Of a stretch of 64,000 nt of DNA, positions 16,756 through 25,039 are shown piece by piece. The stretch is taken from positions 1,033,501 through 1,097,500 of the forward strand of contig LANB01000001.1 of the NCBI GenBank assembly GCA_000964245.1, read 5' to 3'. Positions within the stretch are counted from its first letter, which is position 1; every line of letters begins with the position of its first letter. The notes beneath the pieces were generated by a model that was not told the origin of the DNA, did no database searches, and worked only from the letters and a program-made list of their open reading frames with translations. This DNA is from Cellvibrionaceae bacterium 1162T.S.0a.05 (lineage in GTDB: Bacteria; Pseudomonadota; Gammaproteobacteria; Pseudomonadales; Cellvibrionaceae). A program made the position numbers and the translations under genes.

Positions 16756-18273
16756 TCAGGAATTTATGGCACAGTAGCGCTTGATAAATTCCTTGTGTGA
16801 GGGCAAGCCTTCGGCCATTTGCCCCATCAACGTGTCCACTTTATTTAACACCTCAAATAAGGCAGGCCGCTGAATACTTTCAACGGCAGTCGAATAGCTC
16901 CTTGTCTGCAAACCCATCCCCTCAAAAACACTGTACCAGCTTGGCCCCTTGAAGAGCTCATCCGGGGTGTAAGCAAGTAATCCGGAGTCCCGATAAAGCT
17001 CGATTCGCCTCTGTAACTCGTCGGGAATATTCATCGCCCTACAGTCTCTCCAGAACGCACTGTCTTCGCGCTGTGTTGTACAGTAATGCAAAACAATAAA
17101 ATCCCGTATCGTTTGGTATTCCTTCAACATAATTCTGTTGTACTCATCCTGAAGACTTTGCGCACAGCGAGTATCCGGAAAATAATCGAGAAAGGCCCTA
17201 AGCCCTCGCATAATCAAATGAATTGCCGTCGATTCCAGCGGTTCAACAAAACCGGAGGCAAGGCCAACCGCCAAACAATTCTTATTCCATATTTTATTCC
17301 GGTGCCCCGTGACGAAAGGTATCAACCGCGGTTCTGCCAGGGGACGCCCTTCTATATTATCCATTAGAATCGCGCTCGCTTCGTCATCCGAACAGTGCAC
17401 ATCGCTATAAACATAACCATTGCCGCAACGATGCTGCAAGGGAATATTCCACACCCAACCATGTTCCTTTGCACTCGCACGTGTGTAGGGCCGAAACTCT
17501 GCACTTACTTCAGTTTGCACTGCGACCGCTTTGTTGCATGGAAGATAGTGGCTCCAGTCTGTATAGCCAGTTTGCAAGGCCCCTTCTATCAGTAACGCAC
17601 GAAACCCACTGCAATCGATAAAGAAATCGCCTTGTACCCGCTCGCCACTATCAAGATGTAGCTGACGAATAAAACCCTTATCATCTTTCTCTACATTTTT
17701 GACTTTCGCTTGCGTTTTTTTAACGCCTCGCGGCCGGCAGTAGTCTTCTAAAAAATCTGCAAACAGTGACGCATCAAAATGGTAAGCGTAGGCAGCACCG
17801 GCAAGAAAAGAGTCTTTCGCCGCCTTGTGCGGAAAATAAAATTTATTTTGTTCGCATAATTTTGCCGCGGGCGAAAAGTCGGTATAGCGCGCTTGCATCC
17901 CATAAGCCTTGGCCCGCAACCAGCACTGATAAAAATCCTGACCATCGATATTCACACCAATGGAACCGAAAGGGTGATAAAAAGCACTGCCTTTTTTGTG
18001 CCAGTCTACAAATTCTATGGCGAGTTTAAACGTCGCCCGTGTTGCTCGCATAAAATCAGCTTCGTTTACCCCAAGATACTGTAAAAAACCAACAATCGGA
18101 GGTATGGTGGCCTCTCCTACACCGACAGTTTTTATATCGGGTGCTTCAATAACATGGATGTCCAAAGCGGCCGTTCCACCCTTGCTATTTTCCAAGCCCC
18201 TGGCAAGCGCAGCGGCGGTAATCCACCCGGCAGAACCGCCACCAACAATGACAATTTTTTTAATTTTATTCAC
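16756..18273 (-). CDS. flavin-dependent tryptophan-halogenase-like protein
   Basis: A 505-residue flavin-dependent halogenase of the PrnA/tryptophan halogenase family. FAD-binding GGGSAGW is at residues 11-17. The catalytic lysine is present (Lys83 in ATFKLAIEF), as is the halogenase signature WxWxIP (GWVWNIP, residues 272-278). The active-site glutamate segment is SGFVEPLESTAIHLI. All key residues are therefore intact, and halide oxidation to HOX with reduced FAD from a separate reductase is plausible. Homologues next to TonB receptors in Brevundimonas and Xanthomonas can brominate indole-type substrates (recalled). The native substrate is unknown. It sits downstream of the receptor gene with a terminator between. 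Confidence 0.92.
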   Translation of the reverse strand: MNKIKKIVIVGGGSAGWITAAALARGLENSKGGTAALDIHVIEAPDIKTVGVGEATIPPIVGFLQYLGVNEADFMRATRATFKLAIEFVDWHKKGSAFYHPFGSIGVNIDGQDFYQCWLRAKAYGMQARYTDFSPAAKLCEQNKFYFPHKAAKDSFLAGAAYAYHFDASLFADFLEDYCRPRGVKKTQAKVKNVEKDDKGFIRQLHLDSGERVQGDFFIDCSGFRALLIEGALQTGYTDWSHYLPCNKAVAVQTEVSAEFRPYTRASAKEHGWVWNIPLQHRCGNGYVYSDVHCSDDEASAILMDNIEGRPLAEPRLIPFVTGHRNKIWNKNCLAVGLASGFVEPLESTAIHLIMRGLRAFLDYFPDTRCAQSLQDEYNRIMLKEYQTIRDFIVLHYCTTQREDSAFWRDCRAMNIPDELQRRIELYRDSGLLAYTPDELFKGPSWYSVFEGMGLQTRSYSTAVESIQRPALFEVLNKVDTLMGQMAEGLPSHKEFIKRYCAINS

Positions 18274-18305
18274 AGCTCTCCCTCTTTCACCGGGATTATA
18301 CCCTC

Positions 18306-18336
18306 AAAAAAAACGGCAGACCGAGTCTGCCGTTTT
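18306..18336 (-). terminator. Rho-independent terminator after the TonB receptor gene
   Basis: On the minus strand CGGCAGAC, loop TCG, GTCTGCCG, then eight T: an 8-bp GC-rich perfect stem and U-tract. It lies between the receptor stop and the halogenase start, so it should limit read-through from receptor to halogenase. The flanking A-run also allows a weak signal on the plus strand. Confidence 0.88.
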
Positions 18337-18358
18337 AAGTATCGAGGAGTTTTTGTTT

Positions 18359-21300
18359 TTATAATCTGAACGTCATACCTAAAATCGCGCGAGGCTCCTG
18401 TGAGGTATAAGTCATTGGTTGCCCCGGGTACGCCAGATAACTGGACTGTGCTTCACCCGTAATATTCAACAAGGCTGCGTCAACTGACACATTCTCCAGC
18501 ACATTCCAGGTCAGCGATGCATCCCATTGACCGTAGTCGTTATAGAATTCCGACGCAGCATTTTCCAAACCTTGATAATCGAAGGACGAACGGAAAGGTG
18601 ATAAATATTCATCACGCCAGGTGTATGAGACGCGACCGCTGACTACATCATTTTCATAGAACGCAATAATATTAAACGCATTTTCTGAAATGCCTGGCAG
18701 GCCTACATTGGGGTTGGTAGTGGTAGAAACATCTGCACTGTTTCCTGAATAGGTGTAGTTCACACCCAGACCAAAACCGTTGTCAAAATCCTGCAAGTAC
18801 GCCAACTCCAAACCACTGACACTTCCACCGGAACCGTTTACCGGGCGGCTCACACCACCAATTCCGTAACCTTGAGGGCTAAAGTCGGGCTGTCTTTCAA
18901 GACGGGTTTCACCTGCAATAAAGGATTCAACCGCTTTGACAAAGACACCCGCAGACACGTAACTCAAATCACCCATGTAGTATTCAAAAGAAATATCAGC
19001 CTGACTTGCGCGATAAGGCTCAAGCGCCGGGTTACCCGCCGAACCACCGGTAAAGGCGAAATAATCATCTCCACCTCCCGTGTTTGTGCGCGTAAAGTTC
19101 TTACTGAAACCTTTACCGAGCGCTTGCAAGTTTGGACGTGCAATTACTTTCGATGCAGAAAAACGAAGCTTGGTGTCATCACTGGTGTCCAGAGAGAAAT
19201 TCAAGCTTGGCAAAAAGTCCCAGTAGTCTTTGGTTTTGGTGGTCACATCCCAGGTCAGTAAAACACCTTGTGAGTTCCAACCGTCCGTTGCCAGAGACCA
19301 ACTGGAAGATTCCGGCGTGGTTTCCGCTGAAGTCACGTCCACTTCGGTTTGCACAACACGCAGACCGACGTTCAACGAATACGGCACAGTATCGCCTTCA
19401 AAATCCAATTCACCGTAAAACGCACTCGTGCTTTGCTTGATTTTCCAGGATTCCAACGGCACTTCAAACAAACCAATGGGCGAGTTAGGCGCGATGCTAT
19501 CGATCCACGCTGCGGGATCACGCACAATTGCGTCGCCATTCTGGAATGCAATCGCAGGCGCGTTGTACCCACCCGAAGGGAAGAAATCATCGAGGATGAC
19601 ATAACGACTTGGGTCACCTGCCGCACCAACAACATCATCGTGCGCGGTGTAGGTTTGCCAGGGTAAATAACCGGGTGAATAGTCCCAACGGCCAGAGTCG
19701 GCCATGGCATCACCATAAAGTGCAACAGCCATAGGCGTGCCATCCGAGGTGGTCAAGTCGAAGGCTTTCAAGCCAATTGCCGCATCGAGGAAATATCCCC
19801 AGGGTCCGAATGGCTGGTTGTCGTCTTCACCATCACCATCAATATCACAGGTCTGGCCGGCTGGAATTCCACCGTTACCGCATAGGTCGTAATACACGGC
19901 TTCCTGCACACCGGCATTGGTTGCATCCGGCGCGGTCATCGGGTCAAAGTTGGTGGGTGTCGCAATACTGCCGTCAGCCGCGAATATATTCGGGGTTTGT
20001 ACACCCGTTGTGCGACTAAAATCGGTCAAGTATCGTTGTTCGATAAAATTTGTTTCTTCTTCAGCAATCCGTAAACCAAATTTAGCCGTTTTTAAATCAC
20101 CAAAATCCAGATCGTATTCAAAATCCAGGCGCAAAGCGCTGGTTTCGGTTTCCACTTCTGAACCCAATGCCCAGTGGGATTTGTATGTGTGGTAGTCCGG
20201 GTCTGCCAACCAGCCTGGGAAAGCATATTCGAGTCTGGGTAACTCTCCCGATCTGTACTCATAGTAACGCTCTGAATTTCCGCCCGGACTGGGGTTAACA
20301 ACTGTACCCGCCCATCCTGTTGGACTCGGCGCATCAAGAATACCGTCACCTTCATCCAGTTCACCGTCATCGTCGGTGTCTGTAATGGGCGTATCAATCA
20401 CAAGGTCATCACCACGCCATGCACGCATGCTGTATTCACTTACACGTGAATCCGCATAGCCTGCACGCTGCTCCAAATCAGCTTCCGACATCGTTAACGC
20501 GCCTTTAATACGGAGTTTGCCACCGTCATCCCACGCCATTTTTAATGTAAGGTTATCTGTACTGATGTCCGACGTTTCACCGGCGGTGTTGGTTTCCATC
20601 GCACCAGACACGTCGACAAAACCGTGAGTTAAAATCCCGATTGGATTACTGGAATCGATGGTGTACGCACGTGACTCGTCAATACCACTTGGCCCATCCG
20701 TATGCATAGGATGCTTAACAACATATTGAACATTGTCGATTTTAATATCGCTGTGGAACCAATCCAGGCCAAGTTCCAACGAATCGGTTGGGCGCCATTG
20801 CAGGTTTAAGGAAGCACCTATTCGCTCGCGCTCCTGCTCACTGTCCATTACATAAAACATGCCTGGAGCAAAATAGCTTTGACCCAGAGCAACCGAAGTA
20901 TCTTCGGGATCGACACAGCCCGTTTCAATATCGGCAAAAACTCCGCCTTCTGTACATTCAACCGCTGAGTTTTCTCGTGAAAAGTTTTGAATAAAATCTG
21001 TGTGAACTGTTTTTTGTGAAACAGAAATAGATCCGATCGCAGCGAAAGTATCATCCCAGTTGTTGCCGACTACCACAAAACCCGATGGATTGGCTTCTTC
21101 AGCGTCGTTACCGCGATCCAGCTTTACATTACCTGCCAGCAATAAATCATCCAGCACAAATGCATTGCGCGTTTTTAAATTAATGACCCCGCCGATACCG
21201 CCTTCAATCATCGATGCTGTTGGCGTTTTATAGACTTCAACACCGCCAAGAAGCTCGGAAGGAACACCTTCGAGTGAACCGTCAAATTCCTGTTTCCACT

Positions 21301-21685
21301 CGCCCAACTGGAAATATTCTAAACCGGACGTAAAAGTTTCACCGTTCATCAATGTGATATTTTGGTCGAGACCGCGAATACGCACCTTGGTGCCTTCACC
21401 ATCGCGGCGATCAATTTGAATACCCGGTAAACGCTGTAAGGATTCCGCAACGTTTTGATCAGGCATTTTACCTATGTCGTCAGCCGTAATAGCTTCGACA
21501 ATCTGGTTAGCGTTTCTTTTGATATCTAATGAGTGCTCCAGAGAACTTTTAATACCGCGCACCAGAACCTCTTCGGAAATGACTTCCTCACTCTGCGCAA
21601 TAGTGACACCCGCACAGCCAAGCAAGCAGGCAGACACACTGGATGCGAGCAGCTTACGTTTGAATTGAATAGGTTTAGTTACCAT
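18359..21685 (-). CDS. TonB-dependent receptor (large, Xanthomonadales/Caulobacter type)
   Basis: A 1108-residue outer-membrane receptor driven by TonB. The signal peptide ends near VTIAQ. A TonB-box-like stretch (SEEVLVRGI) leads into the plug domain with SLQRLPGIQIDRRDGEG and VRIRGLDQNITLMNGETF. The rest is a 22-strand-type barrel ending AILGMTFRL. The N-terminal RGIKSSLEHSLDIKRNANQI is typical of the TIGR01782 family, often tied to plant polysaccharide or oligosaccharide uptake. The ATG at 21685 has GAGGAG 7 bases upstream. No glycan-degrading gene is adjacent except the esterase at 26.3 kb, so the ligand is unknown; the halogenase neighbour is a recurrent pairing in this receptor class. 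Confidence 0.95.
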   Translation of the reverse strand: MVTKPIQFKRKLLASSVSACLLGCAGVTIAQSEEVISEEVLVRGIKSSLEHSLDIKRNANQIVEAITADDIGKMPDQNVAESLQRLPGIQIDRRDGEGTKVRIRGLDQNITLMNGETFTSGLEYFQLGEWKQEFDGSLEGVPSELLGGVEVYKTPTASMIEGGIGGVINLKTRNAFVLDDLLLAGNVKLDRGNDAEEANPSGFVVVGNNWDDTFAAIGSISVSQKTVHTDFIQNFSRENSAVECTEGGVFADIETGCVDPEDTSVALGQSYFAPGMFYVMDSEQERERIGASLNLQWRPTDSLELGLDWFHSDIKIDNVQYVVKHPMHTDGPSGIDESRAYTIDSSNPIGILTHGFVDVSGAMETNTAGETSDISTDNLTLKMAWDDGGKLRIKGALTMSEADLEQRAGYADSRVSEYSMRAWRGDDLVIDTPITDTDDDGELDEGDGILDAPSPTGWAGTVVNPSPGGNSERYYEYRSGELPRLEYAFPGWLADPDYHTYKSHWALGSEVETETSALRLDFEYDLDFGDLKTAKFGLRIAEEETNFIEQRYLTDFSRTTGVQTPNIFAADGSIATPTNFDPMTAPDATNAGVQEAVYYDLCGNGGIPAGQTCDIDGDGEDDNQPFGPWGYFLDAAIGLKAFDLTTSDGTPMAVALYGDAMADSGRWDYSPGYLPWQTYTAHDDVVGAAGDPSRYVILDDFFPSGGYNAPAIAFQNGDAIVRDPAAWIDSIAPNSPIGLFEVPLESWKIKQSTSAFYGELDFEGDTVPYSLNVGLRVVQTEVDVTSAETTPESSSWSLATDGWNSQGVLLTWDVTTKTKDYWDFLPSLNFSLDTSDDTKLRFSASKVIARPNLQALGKGFSKNFTRTNTGGGDDYFAFTGGSAGNPALEPYRASQADISFEYYMGDLSYVSAGVFVKAVESFIAGETRLERQPDFSPQGYGIGGVSRPVNGSGGSVSGLELAYLQDFDNGFGLGVNYTYSGNSADVSTTTNPNVGLPGISENAFNIIAFYENDVVSGRVSYTWRDEYLSPFRSSFDYQGLENAASEFYNDYGQWDASLTWNVLENVSVDAALLNITGEAQSSYLAYPGQPMTYTSQEPRAILGMTFRL

Positions 21686-21805
21686 ATGATTTCTCCTCAG
21701 CCCATAGGCCAATGTCTTTATCGTTATTTCCCTACTTCCCTTACCAGGTCGACAGGGTAATAACTTTTTATAGTTAGGTTTTTGTTATGTCTTTTTCGCC
21801 ACGGG

Positions 21806-21821
21806 AAGTGACCAGTCACTT
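21806..21821. promoter_or_regulatory. palindrome AAGTGAC-CA-GTCACTT
   Basis: Perfect 7-bp inverted repeat with a 2-bp centre, about 120 bp before the receptor start. The symmetry and size suggest a dimeric regulator site; no regulator is identified. Not followed by a T-run in the direction of transcription, so unlikely to be a terminator. Confidence 0.45.
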
Positions 21822-22004
21822 TTAAAAAAGCGTTGCAACCTGACGTTTATCGGTGAATTTCACGCGGCAAACAGGAGCGCGCTGAGCCCCCAGGGCACAT
21901 AACAGGCATCTCAATCTGTTACGCAAGGGCGCTGCTGCTCGAGCCTTATTTTTATCTATTACGCCGCGCATACACCTTGGTCAGGCAGTCGCAACCATAT
22001 AACA

Positions 22005-22031
22005 TGTAACCGGTTTATGCAACCGATTACA
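22005..22031. promoter_or_regulatory. tandem LacI/GalR-type operator half-repeats
   Basis: TGTAACCGGTTTAT (22005-22018) and TGCAACCGATTACA (22018-22031) overlap by one base. The second matches the LacI/CcpA-type consensus TGWAANCGNTNWCA at 13 of 14 positions, the first at 12. Read as a whole it is also an inverted repeat TGTAACCGGTT-N5-AACCGATTACA with one mismatch. LacI-family repressors often control TonB receptors for sugars in this group. No LacI gene is in the window. Confidence 0.55.
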
Positions 22032-22114
22032 CCGATGGATTAAATAGTCAGAAAGGCCCGTGTTATGGGGCCTTTAGCGACTTGGCGGTGTTTGATTCCT
22101 TAAGGTTTTGACGA

Positions 22115-22669
22115 CTATAAGTGGGCTGACGTCAGACCCGCAAGCACACTCTCTCCATGCAAGTGCTTACGGCTAATTTGCGTCAGGTTTTGCACACTGA
22201 TGTCACCGACGACATTGAAAAATACGGCCTCTTCGGCGTCACTATGGAGTATGACAAGCCCTTGAATTCGCTCGCCCCCCAAACGAACCAGGATGGCGCT
22301 GTGCGACTGCTCTTCGCGAACTGACACAATGTTCGTCCACCCCTTACGCAGCAAAGCAGCCCGAGTTCGCGCAATCCTCTCACTGATGTTAGCGGCGGCA
22401 CCTTCTTTCAAGCTGTAAGTTTTAACTCTCACACTACGAAGATTTTGCAAGAGTTCATGCTCACCGTCATCAAGCTGATCATCCAGTGAAATTGCCCAGC
22501 GGGCCAGCGACAACAAACCCGGCCCAATCGAAAAACTTTCTTCAGCTTCTGCCTCCCAAATTTCCGGATAATCCAGATCGGCATAGCCGGGCTCAAAACT
22601 CACTCCCAGTGAACAGCCACCGAGTAAAATCACGCAAACCAGACCGGCCAAAACACAACGCAAAATCAT
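22115..22669 (-). CDS. DUF4252-like lipoprotein
   Basis: A 184-residue lipoprotein with lipobox LGGC (Cys19). The mature part follows the plan of the upstream DUF4252 protein: a central segment LQNLRSVRVKTYSLKEG, then RIARTRAALLRKGWTNIVSV and an ending with ILVRLGGERIQGLVILHSDAEEAVFFNVVGDI. The DUF4252 pattern 'lvrvkdgkiqgLvvl...eavfvnivGdid' is clear. It overlaps the previous gene by 4 bp. Known DUF4252 proteins are encoded beside ECF sigma factors but have no proven activity. Confidence 0.82.
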   Translation of the reverse strand: MILRCVLAGLVCVILLGGCSLGVSFEPGYADLDYPEIWEAEAEESFSIGPGLLSLARWAISLDDQLDDGEHELLQNLRSVRVKTYSLKEGAAANISERIARTRAALLRKGWTNIVSVREEQSHSAILVRLGGERIQGLVILHSDAEEAVFFNVVGDISVQNLTQISRKHLHGESVLAGLTSAHL

Positions 22670-23232
22670 TTTTTCGCACCCGTTGCTGCGCCCAAGTCGA
22701 CACCCAGATCGAGAGTGTTGCTGAGCTTGGCTATTTTTGACGGGTCGAGATTCCCATCAATACTGACAAACACGGCCTCGCTGTCCTTGCCCGCGGCCAA
22801 CACCAACAATCCCTGAACAAGCCCATCTTTTTGTTTCACCAATATGCGCACCTGCTCGTCGCCTTCGTTTACCGTCACTGCAGGCATCCAATTTTGTTTT
22901 TTCAATCGGTCTGACACTTTTTTTATGGAGGCTAATGCACTATCCGCCTTATCCCCTACGTCATATACATTCACACTGACCGCTCGCAGCCCTTGCAGAA
23001 TGGCCGCGGCTTCCGGATCTTGCTGGGCGGCCAGCACAGCCACAAGATTAATTAAACCCTGTTCCAGGTTAATCTGTACTTTTGGCTCGCCATATTCCTT
23101 GCTCAAGGCTTTGAAATCGACCAACTTGTCCAAATCGGTGTGATTATCTGCTCGACTTAATGCACTTGCGCTAAAACACAACAAGAGTGCACTTGCGATT
23201 AAAAAATATTTCCTCAGTTTGAATAAGCTCAT
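22666..23232 (-). CDS. DUF4252 secreted protein
   Basis: A 188-residue periplasmic protein with a signal peptide (MSLFKLRKYFLIASALLLCF, cleavage near ALSRA). The DUF4252 core includes AILQGLRAVSVNVYDVGD, ISDRLKK-type helix, RILVKQKDGLVQGLLVLAAG and EAVFVSIDGNLDPSKIAKLS. It is a likely paralogue of the downstream lipoprotein. The ATG at 23232 has AGAGG upstream; the frame also allows 23259, inside the anti-sigma gene. It is part of the ECF operon and is probably the effector output of that system. Confidence 0.85.
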   Translation of the reverse strand: MSLFKLRKYFLIASALLLCFSASALSRADNHTDLDKLVDFKALSKEYGEPKVQINLEQGLINLVAVLAAQQDPEAAAILQGLRAVSVNVYDVGDKADSALASIKKVSDRLKKQNWMPAVTVNEGDEQVRILVKQKDGLVQGLLVLAAGKDSEAVFVSIDGNLDPSKIAKLSNTLDLGVDLGAATGAKK

Positions 23233-23245
23233 GATGATAAACCTC

Positions 23246-23668
23246 TTATTGATATTCATGTTGTCCGTTTTTCTCTTCTGACCCTTTTAACGGGTAACCA
23301 GCCGCTTTAAAAAGTGCTGCCGAACTACTCTCGCTCAAACGGTTATTCAAGGTGCGTCCGGTTTGTTGACTGGCATCACTCAAATAGTGAAAAGCCAGAG
23401 CCAATTCCTTTCTCGCATTGTCTATCTCCTGCTGAGAATATTGTTGCGGTGGCGCAACCCCCTCCCGCCCGGGAAAGTGTGAAAACACAAGAAGAACACT
23501 CGCCGCTACCAAGCCCGATACGGCAACGCCTAACCAGGGCTTGCGTTTTTTTGGATAGCGCTCCGGCACAGCCAACAAACGCGCTTCCAGTTCATCCGGC
23601 ATTCGCTGCACATCGAGTTTATGTAAGGCTTTCAGGGCCTCGTTTTCGTTGTAAATATTGTCGCTCAT
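23246..23668 (-). CDS. putative membrane anti-sigma factor
   Basis: A 140-residue protein with a short cytoplasmic part (residues 1-43, including ALHKLDVQRMPDELEARLL), one transmembrane segment (LGVAVSGLVAASVLLVFSHF, about 46-65) and a periplasmic tail of some 75 residues. Its start overlaps the sigma gene by 4 bp (ATGA), the standard sigma/anti-sigma arrangement. No zinc-binding HxxxCxxC motif is present. Function is inferred from position and topology. Confidence 0.72.
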   Translation of the reverse strand: MSDNIYNENEALKALHKLDVQRMPDELEARLLAVPERYPKKRKPWLGVAVSGLVAASVLLVFSHFPGREGVAPPQQYSQQEIDNARKELALAFHYLSDASQQTGRTLNNRLSESSSAALFKAAGYPLKGSEEKNGQHEYQ

Positions 23669-24180
23669 AGTGGATCTTCAATTTTTTCTGCTGATATGCG
23701 GGATTTAAACGCCTCGCTCAAAGCCAGTCTCGCGCGGTACAAATACACTTTCACCTGACTCGCACTTAAATCAAGGATTTGCGCAAGTGTTTCATAAGAG
23801 TGCTCGTGAATATCCCGCAAAATTAACAAGGAGCGACCCGGTTCCGGCAGGACAGCAATACAGCTCATCAAACGCTGCTGAATTTGCGCATCACCAATCA
23901 GTTTCTCTGGATTGGATTTCTCATGTTCTCCCAATAGCTCGTCATTTACACTTTCCTCATTGCGGCGAGCCCGAATTCGATCAAGACAGGCGTTGCGAGT
24001 CACCTTTAACAACCAGGCAAGTGCTTGCGTATCACTGACATTTTCAAGGTGTTTCCACAACTTGATGTACACCTCCTGGGATATATCCTCGGTGTCATTG
24101 GCGTCAGTCAACATATAGCGAGCAAGGCTATAAACCTGATTTTTGTATTGGCTCACAAGAGCGCGATAGCGTTTTTCCAT
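23665..24180 (-). CDS. ECF-type RNA polymerase sigma factor
   Basis: A 171-residue extracytoplasmic-function sigma factor. Region 2 is YSLARYMLTDANDTEDISQE with VYIKLWKHL; region 4 is LLILRDIHEHSYETLAQILD with SASQVKVYLYRARLAL. It heads a four-gene operon with a putative anti-sigma and two DUF4252 proteins. The start ATG (24180) has no ribosome site; the candidate promoter just upstream would give a nearly leaderless mRNA. The signal it answers to is presumably envelope-related. Confidence 0.92.
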   Translation of the reverse strand: MEKRYRALVSQYKNQVYSLARYMLTDANDTEDISQEVYIKLWKHLENVSDTQALAWLLKVTRNACLDRIRARRNEESVNDELLGEHEKSNPEKLIGDAQIQQRLMSCIAVLPEPGRSLLILRDIHEHSYETLAQILDLSASQVKVYLYRARLALSEAFKSRISAEKIEDPL

Positions 24181-24190
24181 GTCTGTAATA

Positions 24191-24217
24191 TAAACGGACC
24201 AAAACGGGGAAAGTTAC
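24191..24217 (-). promoter_or_regulatory. candidate ECF sigma autoregulatory promoter
   Basis: On the minus strand TTGTAAC (-35-like GTAAC), 16 bases, then CGTTTA (-10-like). GTAAC/CGT pairs are typical ECF promoter elements. Its -10 box is only about 11 bp before the sigma start codon, so the transcript would be almost leaderless, which weakens the call. Confidence 0.35.
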
Positions 24218-24322
24218 AAATAATAGGGAAGTTTTTTGGAGGGAGGGGGGCACCATGCCGGCCTGCACCAGCCAAGGCGTCCTCCGGCAGTGTCTGGCCC
24301 GTACCTCATGAACACCCGGATA

Positions 24323-25039
24323 CTAGAGAGAAAACAGGCTTTTTAGTCTTGCACTGTGATTACGTGAGACTTGAACATCGCTGCCATCAGTCAACTTGAG
24401 AAGGTAATTACCCGATGCTGAATCTTCGACGGCGTGCACAAATTTGAGATTGACGATTTGTTGACGATTTGCACGAAAAAACTGTGATTCCGGCAGACGC
24501 TGTTCAATTTTAATGAGGGATTTATAAATGAAAGGTCGCTGATCATCAAAAAACAGGCGCGTATAATTGCCGACGCACTCAAAACGGCGAATTTTACTCA
24601 ACTCGATCAGCCAGCTCTGATCACCATCTTTTACAAAAATCTGGCTATTTTCTTCGAGGCGTTGCACGTCGTCGTGACTGTCTTGCGATACAGTCTCACT
24701 CTGTAATTTAAGTATCGCTTTTTCAAGTCGCTCCGGGCTAATCGGCTTGAGCAGATAATCGACCGTATTAAAATCAAAGGAGCGAATGGCATATTCGCTG
24801 TATGCTGTTGTAAAAATAACGCGCGGGCTATCTTTCAATTTATCCAACAATTCAAATCCATCCTTGCCTGGCATATTGATATCGAGAAAAACCAGTTCTG
24901 GTTTTAACTCGTCAATCAACGCTTCTCCCTCTTCTGCATCCCGCGCTTCACCTTCCACCTTTATATCAGGATGCGCTAACAGCAATTTTTTTAGCCCCTC
25001 ACGCGCAAGACGCGAGTCTTCAATAATGATCGCTTTCAT
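24323..25039 (-). CDS. LytTR-type response regulator
   Basis: A 238-residue response regulator. The receiver domain (1-120) has the phosphoacceptor in ELVFLDINMPGKDGFE, and KP of YLLKPIS. The C-terminal LytTR DNA-binding domain (about 135-238) contains VGNYTRLFF and FFRANRQQIVNLKFV. Its ATG overlaps the stop of the upstream sensor kinase gene (ATGA), so the two are translated together. The frame opens at a GTG two codons earlier, but GAGGAG is correctly spaced for the ATG. Target genes are unknown; the double esterase is the nearest divergent gene. Confidence 0.94.
   Translation of the reverse strand: MKAIIIEDSRLAREGLKKLLLAHPDIKVEGEARDAEEGEALIDELKPELVFLDINMPGKDGFELLDKLKDSPRVIFTTAYSEYAIRSFDFNTVDYLLKPISPERLEKAILKLQSETVSQDSHDDVQRLEENSQIFVKDGDQSWLIELSKIRRFECVGNYTRLFFDDQRPFIYKSLIKIEQRLPESQFFRANRQQIVNLKFVHAVEDSASGNYLLKLTDGSDVQVSRNHSARLKSLFSL

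Larger units (their letters stand above)
21686..22114. other. 429-bp intergenic region upstream of the TonB receptor
   Basis: No gene is visible here. It separates the receptor from the DUF4252 operon on the same strand. It contains a perfect 7-bp inverted repeat at 21806-21821 and a pair of LacI-type operator sequences at 22005-22031, so it is probably the receptor's regulatory region. A long 5' leader would be needed if the operators flank the promoter. I could not assign a convincing -35/-10 pair. Confidence 0.6.
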
